Assembly (NCBI RefSeq): GCF_003173735.1
Contig: NZ_CP029551.1
Location: forward strand, 2,504,001 to 2,568,000
DNA: 64,000 nucleotides
Direction of reading: 5' to 3'
DNA from: Methylobacterium radiodurans
GTDB taxonomy: Bacteria > Pseudomonadota > Alphaproteobacteria > Rhizobiales > Beijerinckiaceae
In this document: positions 1 to 7,390 of the stretch, in pieces
How the letters are laid out: every line of letters starts with the position of its first letter
How positions within the stretch are numbered: the stretch's first letter is position 1
The notes under the pieces: generated by a model
What the model saw: the letters and a program-made list of their open reading frames with translations, nothing else
Database searches by the model: none
What the model was told of the DNA's origin: nothing
Translations under genes and position numbers: made by a program

Positions 1-1
1 G

Positions 2-592
2 GACGACATCCTCTCCGACCTCGCGGCCGGCGACGAGTCCCAGCGGATGAACGACTACGACCTGATCGCCACGGCGGTGCTGCTGCTGGTGGCCGGTCAC
101 GAGACCACCGTGAATCTGATCACCAACGGGGTGCTGACGCTGCTGCGCTTCCCCGAACAGCTGGAGCGGCTGCGCCGCGAGCCGGAAATCGCCCCGCGCC
201 TCATCGAGGAGCTGCTGCGCTACGAGCCGCCGGTGCAGTACAGGACGCGCCTCGCGCTCGCCGACATCCCAATCGCCGGCACCACGATCCCGGAGGGCGC
301 GCCGGTGGTCCTGCTGATCGCCTCCGGCAACCGCGACCCGGCGCGGTTCACCGATCCCGATCGCTTCGACCCGGACCGGCGCGATAACCGCCATCTCGGT
401 TTCGGCGGCGGCCTTCACTACTGCGTCGGCGCGCCGCTCGCCCGGATCGAGGCGGAGATCGCCCTGGTGGCCCTGAGCCGCCGGCTACGGGAGCCGCGCC
501 TGCTCGCCGACCCGCCGCCCTATCGCCAGGGTGCCTCTCTGCGTGGGCCGAGCGCGTTGCCACTGGCGATCGGCGGGGTGGAGCAAAGTTAA
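2..592 (+). CDS. Cytochrome P450, C-terminal part (5' truncated by window edge)
   Basis: The open frame runs in from the left edge, so the N-terminal half is missing. What remains covers the P450 core. It shows the I-helix oxygen-binding motif (VAGHETT), the K-helix ExxR (EELLRYEPP) and the heme-binding loop FGGGLHYCVGAPLAR with the cysteine that ligates heme iron. These make it a heme monooxygenase of the soluble bacterial (CYP102/107-like) type, which would take electrons from a ferredoxin and reductase. The substrate cannot be read from sequence. A LacI-family regulator follows 265 bp downstream on the same strand; whether it controls this gene is unknown. An in-frame ATG at 47 is internal to the I-helix region and is not the start. 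Confidence 0.93.
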   Translation, partial: DDILSDLAAGDESQRMNDYDLIATAVLLLVAGHETTVNLITNGVLTLLRFPEQLERLRREPEIAPRLIEELLRYEPPVQYRTRLALADIPIAGTTIPEGAPVVLLIASGNRDPARFTDPDRFDPDRRDNRHLGFGGGLHYCVGAPLARIEAEIALVALSRRLREPRLLADPPPYRQGASLRGPSALPLAIGGVEQS

Positions 593-803
593 GGGTCAGC
601 GGGAAAGCCTTCGCCCATCCTCGACTTCAGCCCGAGACGAACCTGATTCCTATCAGATCCGGACTCGGGGGCGTCTGCAACGGCCACCGGGCAGACGGCG
701 CTGATCCCTGGCATCGCGATGTCGCGCGCTGAATGTCTTCGCATCCGCGTGGGGCGCGAACTATGAACGCGCGATCGACGCGGCTTGCCGAGCCTCGGTC
801 GAG

Positions 804-839
804 TTGGCAGAACTTCGCCAAACCCGTGAAAACGTTTTC
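804..839 (+). promoter_or_regulatory. Probable promoter with LacI-family operator
   Basis: Positions 828-839 form a perfect 12-bp palindrome, GAAAACGTTTTC, with the central CG typical of LacI/GalR operators. It lies 18 bp before the ATG of the LacI-family gene. A TTGGCA at 804-809, 17 bp before TGAAAA, could be the -35/-10 pair, so the operator would cover the -10. The TTGGC at 804 is also half of a TTGGC/GCCAA inverted repeat (804-821). Autorepression is the simple reading. It is inferred from sequence only. Confidence 0.6.
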
Positions 840-857
840 TGAAGGTGCGCGCGAACG

Positions 858-1841
858 ATGACGGTCGGCATCCGCGACGTGGCCCGCGCGGCCGGTGTCT
901 CGACTGCGACGGTCTCGCGGGCGCTGGGCCGCGGCCCGGTCTCGGACGCCCTGCGCGAGCAGGTTGAGGCGGCGGTGCGCGCGACTGGCTACCGGCCGAA
1001 CCTGTCGGCGCGGCGCCTGCGCTCCCAGGCGGCCCGGACCATCGGCCTGATCGTCGCCGACATCCGCAACCCGTTCTTCACGGCGGTCAGCCGCGCGGTC
1101 GAGGATGCTGCCTTCGCCCGGGACATGCGGGTGATCCTCTGCAACACCGACGAGGATCGGGCCCGCGAGTCGATGTATCTGAGGCTGATGGAGGAGGAGC
1201 GCGTCACAGGGGTGATCTTCGCGCCCACGGGCGACGGTGCCGAGCTGCTGCGAGAGCGGACCGCTGCCTTCCCGGTCGTGCTGATCGACCGAGTCGGGCC
1301 GCCCGGCATCCATGACTGCGTGGTGCTCGACAATCCGGCGGCGGGCGCCGGCCTCGTGGACCACTTGGTCGATCAAGGATTCTCGCGGATCGGCGGGCTG
1401 TTCGGCTCCACGAGTTCGGCCGCGCGCGAGCGCCGGGCGGGCTACGAGGCGGCGATGATCCGGCACGGCCTGGACCCCGCTGCCCGCACCGTCGCCCCCA
1501 ACGCCGCCGCCGCGGAAGCCGCAGCCGCGGGCTGGCTCGCCGGGCCCGACCGTCCCGAGGCCTTGGTGCTCTCGAACGGCCTGATCCTGATGGGCGCCCT
1601 GCGCGCCGCCCGGGGCTTGGGGCTGCACGTGCCTGGCGACCTCGCGCTGGCGGGCTTCGACAACGAGCTCTGGACCGACCTCGTCGAGCCCGGTCTTACC
1701 GTCGTCGAGCAGCCCGTTGACGAGATCGGAGCGCAGGCGATGCGCCTCCTCTTCGACCGGATTGCGCACCCCGATCAACCCGTGCGTAAGGTGGTGCTGT
1801 GCGGTCGAACGGTGCTGCGCGGCTCGACGCGGCGGCGATAG
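858..1841 (+). CDS. LacI-family transcriptional regulator
   Basis: A 327-residue protein of normal LacI/GalR length. The N-terminal helix-turn-helix and hinge (about residues 4-55, IRDVARAAGVSTATVSRAL through GYRPNLSARRL) are typical. They are followed by a periplasmic-binding-protein-like effector domain (from about residue 60, TIGLIVADIRNPFF) which ends in the usual GFDN and VEQP segments. It should bind DNA as a dimer and respond to a small sugar-like or related ligand, but no ligand can be named. The start is supported by an AAGG about 13 bp upstream and by the HTH beginning at residue 4. A palindromic CG-centred operator sits 18 bp upstream, suggesting autoregulation. Targets could include the P450 upstream, which is speculation. 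Confidence 0.93.
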   Translation: MTVGIRDVARAAGVSTATVSRALGRGPVSDALREQVEAAVRATGYRPNLSARRLRSQAARTIGLIVADIRNPFFTAVSRAVEDAAFARDMRVILCNTDEDRARESMYLRLMEEERVTGVIFAPTGDGAELLRERTAAFPVVLIDRVGPPGIHDCVVLDNPAAGAGLVDHLVDQGFSRIGGLFGSTSSAARERRAGYEAAMIRHGLDPAARTVAPNAAAAEAAAAGWLAGPDRPEALVLSNGLILMGALRAARGLGLHVPGDLALAGFDNELWTDLVEPGLTVVEQPVDEIGAQAMRLLFDRIAHPDQPVRKVVLCGRTVLRGSTRRR

Positions 1842-1878
1842 GCTGGCCTTTTCCGTTCGCGGCTCCCCATCTTGGAGG

Positions 1879-2055
1879 ATGCAGATCTGGCTGACCTCCG
1901 CGCTGAGCCTCTGGGCAGCCTACTGGGCCGCGATCTTCGCAGAACTCGCGCATCTGCGTCGGCGGGAAGACGGCGTCGGAGCGAGCGCCTGCGCGCGTAT
2001 CGCCGGCAGCTTGCTGGCCATCGGGCTCAGTCTCTTCCTTCTGGCACGGATCTGA
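1879..2055 (+). CDS. Small two-helix membrane protein, unknown function
   Basis: A 58-residue reading frame beginning at ATG 1879, right after a GGAGG that abuts the start codon. It has two hydrophobic segments (about residues 3-23, WLTSALSLWAAYWAAIFAEL, and 40-57, IAGSLLAIGLSLFLLARI) joined by a charged loop HLRRRED. The pattern fits a small inner-membrane hairpin protein. I do not recognise a family. It starts 37 bp after the LacI-family gene and might be co-transcribed. The Shine-Dalgarno spacing is unusually short, so the start and even the coding status are uncertain. Confidence 0.45.
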   Translation: MQIWLTSALSLWAAYWAAIFAELAHLRRREDGVGASACARIAGSLLAIGLSLFLLARI

Positions 2056-2257
2056 GCGGTCACAGGTCTTCCCGCTGCTCTTGGGAAGACCAGATGGCTA
2101 CAACCGCTAGTGGAGGTATCCAGCGATCCGTCGGCTTCTGTGGCTCGACCCCGATTGCTACCTCAACCAGAAGTCAGTATGGTTTCACACCTTATTGGGC
2201 GAGCCAAGCACGGACCGGCCGCTCACGGCGCGGTGCGGCAGGGGCCGAGACAATCCG

Positions 2258-2740
2258 GTGAGTTTCCCCAGCGAGCCCGACGCCATCCTCATCGCAGAGG
2301 GCGACGCGCTGATCCGCATGGTCATGGTCGACATGCTGAGCGATGCCGGCTTCACGGTCGTCGCGGTCGCCGACGCCGCCGGGGCGCTCGCCGTGCTGGA
2401 GACACGCGCTGAGATCCGCGCGCTTATCACCGGCCGCACGCTGACGGCTCTCGGCGACGGTATCGGTCTCATTCAGCGCGCGCGGGTTGGCTGGCCCGGC
2501 CTCGCACTCCTGATCACGTCCGGTTCCGCGAGCGACCTGACGAGCCAGATCCCGACGGGCGTGCGGATCGTGTGGAAGCCGTTCCACTATCACGTCCTGG
2601 CACAGGTGATCGCGCAGGAGATCCGCGGCAGCGACGGCCCGTCCGCCATCCCGCTCCTGCCCGAGGGCCTGCCGACGAGTCCGGCTCAGCCAGGTCTCGC
2701 CGCCGCGGCCGCGCCCGTGCGCGAGCCCGACAGGAACTGA
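2258..2740 (+). CDS. Degenerate response-regulator receiver protein
   Basis: A stand-alone CheY-like domain of about 160 residues. The fold is readable from ILIAEGDALIRMVMVDML (beta1-alpha1) through LLITSGSA (the Thr/Ser strand) to VWKPFHYHVLAQVI, which carries the conserved lysine. Two signature positions are altered: the acidic pair after beta1 reads EGD, and the phospho-acceptor site reads ITGRTLT where family members have an aspartate. It is therefore probably not phosphorylated in the usual way (pseudo-receiver). The C-terminal 30 residues are Pro/Ala-rich. I chose GTG 2258 because homology begins there; an ATG at 2195 gives 21 extra, uninformative residues. No kinase is nearby. Confidence 0.75.
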   Translation: MSFPSEPDAILIAEGDALIRMVMVDMLSDAGFTVVAVADAAGALAVLETRAEIRALITGRTLTALGDGIGLIQRARVGWPGLALLITSGSASDLTSQIPTGVRIVWKPFHYHVLAQVIAQEIRGSDGPSAIPLLPEGLPTSPAQPGLAAAAAPVREPDRN

Positions 2741-2847
2741 ACTCCCGTCTCCGGCTGCGGAATGCCCTGCGCCCGGCGGTCGCGGCGCGATCGCGCGTCT
2801 CCGCCTTGAAACAACGCGACGGCTCGCATAATCCGAATTCACGAGGC

Positions 2848-2880
2848 AAAACAATAGATTAGTGTGATTATAAACTGTCG
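2848..2880 (+). promoter_or_regulatory. AT-rich island, likely promoter region of the siderophore-iron unit
   Basis: A short AT-rich patch (ACAATAGATTAGTGTGATTA around 2852-2871) stands out in otherwise GC-rich DNA and lies 60-90 bp before the MFS gene. It is the most promoter-like stretch in this gap. Iron control would be expected for such a unit, but I do not see a clear Fur or Irr box. Confidence 0.3.
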
Positions 2881-2937
2881 CCGCACAGGCTCTCCGCGCC
2901 ACGTCGCCCATCGCAGAGGGAGCACCCACTGCGCCGG

Positions 2938-4182
2938 GTGCCCCGCGCGGTGAGCGCGACCGTCGCCGTTCGGGCCGCAGGCCTGCGGGCCGAGCTGAGC
3001 CCGCTGGCGCCCTTCTTCTGCCTCTACGTCAGCTTCGGCGCCACGCTCGGCTTCCTGTCGGGCGGCGCGCCGCTGATCCTGCGCAGCCGTGGCATGGATC
3101 TCGCCGAAGTCGGCCTGCTGCAACTGATCAACCTGCCGGTCGGCCTGACCTTCCTCTGGGCCTCGCTGCTCGACCGGGTCCGCCTGCCGTTTCTCGCGCA
3201 CCGGATCGGCTGGATCGCCGCGACCCTCGGGCTCACCGTCGCACTGCTCGTCGTCCTCAGCCTCGGCGAGAGCTGGCCGCTCGGTCTGCTGCTGGCGCTG
3301 GCGGTCCTGGCTTCCGCCTGCATCGCCACGATGGATATCGCGCTGGAGGCACTCGTCGTCGAGACGGTGCCTGCGCAGCGGCGGACCTATGTGGCCTCGG
3401 CGAAGCTCTGCGGCGCCTCGCTCGGCGGCATCCTCGGCGTCGGCGTACTGCTCGGATCCTACGACGCTCTCGGCTGGCGCGGCGCCGTTCTGGCCTGCGC
3501 GGCCATGGACGCACTCTGCCTGCTGCCGATCCTCGCATACCCGGAAGCGCGCCTGCGCGGGGCCGGGGGCACGCCGCATCGCTGGTCGGGCTCCTTCGCG
3601 CGCCTGCGCACCCTCCTCGGACCGATCCTGGCACTCGGCGCCTACTTCGCGGCGTCCTACCTGCTGTCGGGCCCGAACACCTTGGCCCTGCTCGATCTCG
3701 GCGTGCCGCTCGCCCGCGTCGGGTTCCTCACCGGCACCGTCCTGCCCGTCGTCAACCTCGTCATGGCGGTGCTGGCGGCCGGTCTTGTCACGCGCTTCGG
3801 CACCGTGCGGCTGATCGCGGCGGGCGGTCTCGGCGTGCTCGCCACCGGCGGGCTCATGGCGGCCGCCTGCGCGACGGGCGCGACCGGGCTCGCGGTCGCG
3901 GCCACGGTCCTGAACTTCGTCTGCGGCGGGATCCTCGGCGTGCCAGTGTTCAACATGATCTATCGCTGGGCCCAGGGACCGCGGCCGGCAACCGATTACG
4001 CACTCCTGTTCGGCGCGGCCTTCTTCGCGGCGATGCCCCTGCGGGTGGCCTCCCCGGCGCTCGCCGGATGGGTCGGCTGGCCGGGCTACTTCGCGGGCGC
4101 GATGCCGTTCTATGCGGCTGCCGTGGCGTGGCTCGCCCTCGCGGTGGCCCGCACCCCGCGGACCGATCCGGAGGCACGATGA
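2938..4182 (+). CDS. MFS transporter, siderophore permease-like (RhtX/FptX/AmpG type)
   Basis: A 414-residue integral membrane protein with about 12 hydrophobic segments and the AmpG/RhtX-like opening: a first helix (CLYVSFGATLGFLSGG), then LILRSRGMDLAEVGLLQLI and a short charged loop LLDRVRLPF. Proteins of this branch include permeases that carry ferric siderophores across the inner membrane. That role is inferred here mainly from the next gene, a FhuF-like ferric reductase whose ATG overlaps this stop codon (ATGA), so the two are translationally coupled. Start is GTG 2938. Other MFS substrates remain possible. Confidence 0.8.
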   Translation: MPRAVSATVAVRAAGLRAELSPLAPFFCLYVSFGATLGFLSGGAPLILRSRGMDLAEVGLLQLINLPVGLTFLWASLLDRVRLPFLAHRIGWIAATLGLTVALLVVLSLGESWPLGLLLALAVLASACIATMDIALEALVVETVPAQRRTYVASAKLCGASLGGILGVGVLLGSYDALGWRGAVLACAAMDALCLLPILAYPEARLRGAGGTPHRWSGSFARLRTLLGPILALGAYFAASYLLSGPNTLALLDLGVPLARVGFLTGTVLPVVNLVMAVLAAGLVTRFGTVRLIAAGGLGVLATGGLMAAACATGATGLAVAATVLNFVCGGILGVPVFNMIYRWAQGPRPATDYALLFGAAFFAAMPLRVASPALAGWVGWPGYFAGAMPFYAAAVAWLALAVARTPRTDPEAR

Positions 4183-4910
4183 TCGACGAGGTCGCAGCCC
4201 GCGTGCCCGACTCGCTCACGGCCTACCGGAGCGGCGTCGCGGCTGGACCGGGGGCAGCGGACGCGCGCCCGCTCGCGGCGCTGCGCGACCCGGCCGTGTT
4301 CGACGCGACGCTCGCGGCCTTCTGCGGCGGCCTCTTCGACGGCGCCCGTCGCGATCCGGTCGACCGGCGGGCGCTCGTCTCCTACTGGAGCCAGTTCTAC
4401 CTCGCCGCGCTCGCGACGCCCGCCCTGACCGCCCTGATCCGCCTCGGGCGGCCCCTGCCGCTCGCCTTCGACAGGACCAGCCTGGAACTCGACGCCGCCG
4501 GCCGGCCCGCGCGCCTGCTGGTCGAGCCGGGCGAGCCGGGATGCGGCCGTGTCTGCGTCGCCGGGCCGCGCCCCGGGCTGGCCGGCCTTGTCGAGGATCA
4601 CCTGCGCCCCTTCGTGGCTCTGTGCTGCGCCCAGGGTGGCCCGGCGCCGCGGGTGATCTGGGGCAACGCCGCCGTGATCCTCGACTACGTCGCGGGCGAA
4701 CTCGGGGGCGGCGACGCTCCGGCCTGCGCGGAGGTCGCTTCCTGCCTCGGCCGCTGCGGTGCTCCCGTCTGCGCCGGCACGCCGCTCGCCCAAGCGCTCT
4801 GCCCGGGCGCCGCCGGCTCCCGCCGCCGCACCTGCTGCCTGCGCAGCCGCCTGCCGGGAATCCCCTCCTGCGGAGCGCTCTGCCCGCTGGAGCGCTGCGC
4901 CGGGACCTGA
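4179..4910 (+). CDS. fhuF: FhuF-like siderophore-iron reductase
   Basis: A 243-residue protein close to FhuF length (about 260 in E. coli). FhuF proteins reduce ferric iron in imported siderophores in the cytoplasm and hold a [2Fe-2S] cluster on four C-terminal cysteines. Here the C-terminus reads RRTCCLRSRLPGIPSCGALC, giving the CC-x10-C pair, but the last spacing is C-x3-C and not the classical C-x2-C. The middle has the usual segment (GNAAVILDYV). ATG 4179 overlaps the stop of the MFS permease gene, so the pair forms an import-plus-reduction unit. The cysteine spacing is the odd feature. The family call is good and the symbol is by family. Confidence 0.8.
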   Translation: MIDEVAARVPDSLTAYRSGVAAGPGAADARPLAALRDPAVFDATLAAFCGGLFDGARRDPVDRRALVSYWSQFYLAALATPALTALIRLGRPLPLAFDRTSLELDAAGRPARLLVEPGEPGCGRVCVAGPRPGLAGLVEDHLRPFVALCCAQGGPAPRVIWGNAAVILDYVAGELGGGDAPACAEVASCLGRCGAPVCAGTPLAQALCPGAAGSRRRTCCLRSRLPGIPSCGALCPLERCAGT

Positions 4911-4976
4911 CTGGATCGGGCGGACTTGCCCAGTGTCCGCTTTCCCGCGTGATACCCCAAGCAGGCGATCGGCCGT

Positions 4977-6173
4977 TCAGCCGCGCTGGCCGGAATCCGG
5001 CGCCCGCTGCTCCAGGAACGCCCGCATCCGCTCCAGCGCCCGGCGGATGTTTTCCGCCGAGTTCGCGTAGGAGAGGCGGATGTAGCCCTCGCCGTGCATG
5101 CCGAAATCCGGGCCGCCGATCGTCGCGACGCCGGTCTCGTCCAGCAAGGCGGAGGCCAGCGCCTTGGCTCGCCAGCCCGTCCCGGATATGTTCGGGAAGG
5201 CGTAGAACGCCCCTTTCGGCGTGACGCAACCCACCCCTGGCAGGTCGTTCAGGCCCGCGACGACGATCGCGCGCCGCCGGTCGAACTCGGCCAGCATCGC
5301 GGCCACGCAATCCTGCGGCCCGTCGAGTGCCGCGATGCCGGCGTACTGCGTCGCCGCGTTGACGCAGGAATGGGAATTGACCGCGAGCTTGCGCGCCGCA
5401 TCGTAGAGCGGCTGCGGCCAGACCGACCAGCCGAGGCGCCAGCCCGTCATCGCGTAGGTCTTCGAGGCGCCGTCGAGGTAGATCAGCCGGTCGCGGATCT
5501 CCGGATAGGCCAGGAGCGAGTGGTGCGCCTCGCCGTCATAGGTCATCGTGCCGTAGATCTCGTCCGACAGTACGGCTACGTCCGGATGCGCGGCGAGCCC
5601 CGCCACCAGGGCGTCGATCTCGGCCTTGGGCGTCACGCCGCCGGTGGGGTTGGCGGGCGAGTTGAGGATGAGGAGCCGCGTCCGGTCGGTGACGAGGCTC
5701 AGCACCTCCGCCGCCGAGAAGGCGAAGCCGTTCCGTTCGCGAATCGGCACCGGCACGGGCGTGGCGCCGGTGAACTCGATCATCGAGCGGTAGATCGGAA
5801 ATCCAGGATCCGGGTAGAGGACCTCGGCACCGGGCTCGCCGAACATCAGGATCGCCATGAACATGGTGACCTTGCCGCCCGGCACGATCAGAACGGATTC
5901 AGGAGAGACCTCGACGCGGTGACGCCGCAGGATGTCTCGGGCCACCGCCTCGCGCAGGCCCAGGATCCCGGTCGCCGGCGTGTAGCCGTGGTGGCCGTCG
6001 CGCAGCGCCCGTATGCCCGCCTCCACGATGTGGGGCGGCGTCGGCATGTCGGGCTGGCCGATGCCGAGATTGATGACATCGCGCCCCTGCGCGGCGAGGG
6101 CACCTGCGCGGGCGAGCACCGCGAAGGCGTTCTCCTCCCCGATACGGCCGAAGGCCGGAACGATCTGGAGCAT
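4977..6173 (-). CDS. Class I/II PLP-dependent aminotransferase
   Basis: A 398-residue fold-type I aminotransferase. Visible landmarks are INLGIGQPDMPTP near the N-terminus, GYTPATGILGLREAVA, the NSPANPTGG loop, SDEIYG with the PLP-ring aspartate, and GASKTYAMTGWRLGW with the Schiff-base lysine, then the substrate-binding arginine in YIRLSYANS. It transfers an amino group between an amino acid and a 2-oxo acid in the cytoplasm. The exact substrate is not evident; the sequence resembles aspartate/aromatic or alanine-type enzymes. It converges with the fhuF unit and is the last gene of a minus-strand run. Confidence 0.92.
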   Translation of the reverse strand: MLQIVPAFGRIGEENAFAVLARAGALAAQGRDVINLGIGQPDMPTPPHIVEAGIRALRDGHHGYTPATGILGLREAVARDILRRHRVEVSPESVLIVPGGKVTMFMAILMFGEPGAEVLYPDPGFPIYRSMIEFTGATPVPVPIRERNGFAFSAAEVLSLVTDRTRLLILNSPANPTGGVTPKAEIDALVAGLAAHPDVAVLSDEIYGTMTYDGEAHHSLLAYPEIRDRLIYLDGASKTYAMTGWRLGWSVWPQPLYDAARKLAVNSHSCVNAATQYAGIAALDGPQDCVAAMLAEFDRRRAIVVAGLNDLPGVGCVTPKGAFYAFPNISGTGWRAKALASALLDETGVATIGGPDFGMHGEGYIRLSYANSAENIRRALERMRAFLEQRAPDSGQRG

Positions 6174-6230
6174 GACGCCCTCTCGGTGCGGTGCAGTGGC
6201 GGCGCGAGGGCCCCGCGCCGCGTCCTCGCA

Positions 6231-6422
6231 TCAGGCCTTGGTGCGCTCGGCGAGCCGGCTCGCGCCGAACGAGAGCGCGCCCGCGACGATGCCCAGGATC
6301 ACGAAGGTCTTCACCGTCGCCCAGACCAGAGCCGGCTCGATGCCGGTATCGGTGTAGAGCACGAGGCTGATCGCGGCGATCGGCAGGCTGACGAGGATGA
6401 AGAGCGGAACCAGCGGATTCAT
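6231..6422 (-). CDS. Small two-helix membrane protein
   Basis: A 63-residue protein beginning MNPLVPLFILVSLPI. It has two hydrophobic segments (about 4-22 and 31-53, the second ending in GIVAGALSFGASRL) and a short basic tail. The frame stays open to 6575, but the upstream part is Arg/Pro-rich and not protein-like, so ATG 6422 is the likely start. It lies 57 bp upstream of the aminotransferase on the same strand. No function is recognisable; such minimal membrane proteins are common and poorly characterised. Confidence 0.6.
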   Translation of the reverse strand: MNPLVPLFILVSLPIAAISLVLYTDTGIEPALVWATVKTFVILGIVAGALSFGASRLAERTKA

Positions 6423-6654
6423 GTCGGCACTCGCGTCGAGCGGGAAAGGGGCGTCGGGACAGGCCCGTACGCCGGAAGAGCGCCCGTGCATAGCACCGGC
6501 TCGGCCGTATGGGGAGAGCGTCAGCACAATGGTTCCTCTGGGTCCTTCTTCCGAGCGGGCGCAGGGCGACCGCATAGGAACCTTTGGATCGCACCCGAAC
6601 CGGACGCGCCCCTCTCCGATGCCGAGAGTATCGAAGCAAGGCCGCAGGCGCCGC

Positions 6655-7341
6655 TCAGGCCGCGAGGAAGCGGCGGATCCAGCCGCCGAGTCGCGCGCTG
6701 TCGTGCGGGGCCTCGAGGCTGGCGAGCGCCCGTTCCATCAGGGCCGGATCCCGAAGCGCGGCGCCGTGGTTCCGGGTGAGGGCGCGGGCATAGTCGGGGC
6801 GAAATTCCGGGTGGCACTGGCAGGAGAGGGCGGCACGGTCGGCGTATTCCAGCACGCCGTAGGGTGTGAAGGCGCTGCCCGCCAGCACGCGCGCCCCCGG
6901 AGGCGGCACCGTGACCTGATCCTGGTGGCTCACCGGCACGGCGATATGGGCCGCCGCGTCCATGAAGGGCGCGCGCGCCGTGATGTCGTAGGCGTGAAGC
7001 CCGAGCCCCCAGCCGCACGACGCCTTCTCGGCCCGTCCCCCGAAGGCCTCGGCCATGACCTGGTGGCCGAAGCAGATGCCGACGAGCTTCCGATCCGGGG
7101 GCAGCGCCCGCAGGAAGGCGACGAGGTCGGCGATCCACGGCAGGGGATCGTAGACGCCGGCCGGCGAACCGGTGATCAGGAAGGCCTCGTGCGCGGCCGG
7201 GTCCGGCCATTCGCCCGCCCGCACGTCGAAGGCCGCGCAGGCGTAGCCGGGCCCCAGGAGATCGGCCGACATCGCGGCGTAGGACGGAAAGTGCGAGAGT
7301 CTCGCGGGCGGGCGGCCGGTCTCGAGGATGGCGATGCGCAA
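6655..7341 (-). CDS. Class I glutamine amidotransferase-like protein
   Basis: A 228-residue GATase1 domain. The nucleophile elbow is GICFGHQ with the catalytic cysteine near residue 90, and the partner histidine/glutamate sit in CQCHPEF near residue 170. An early segment FLITGSPAGVYD matches the oxyanion region of GMP-synthase-like amidotransferases. Stand-alone proteins of this type hydrolyse glutamine or gamma-glutamyl compounds and supply or release ammonia. The substrate is unknown. The start codon is TTG at 7341: family homology starts at once (MRIAILETG) and no ATG or GTG serves. The upstream gene ends about 50 bp away. Confidence 0.85.
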   Translation of the reverse strand: MRIAILETGRPPARLSHFPSYAAMSADLLGPGYACAAFDVRAGEWPDPAAHEAFLITGSPAGVYDPLPWIADLVAFLRALPPDRKLVGICFGHQVMAEAFGGRAEKASCGWGLGLHAYDITARAPFMDAAAHIAVPVSHQDQVTVPPPGARVLAGSAFTPYGVLEYADRAALSCQCHPEFRPDYARALTRNHGAALRDPALMERALASLEAPHDSARLGGWIRRFLAA

Positions 7342-7390
7342 GGGGTCGTCGTCCGTGGCGGTCCGGCCGCGCGACCGGGTGGCCTCCGGG

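Noticed and set aside
2097..2260. Short frames between the small membrane protein and the receiver gene
   Set aside because: They are fragments without hydrophobic or family pattern, and overlap the probable promoter of the receiver gene.
4977..6779. Arg/Asp-rich frames opposite the PLP aminotransferase
   Set aside because: Antisense shadows of the aminotransferase and small membrane gene; no protein-like character.
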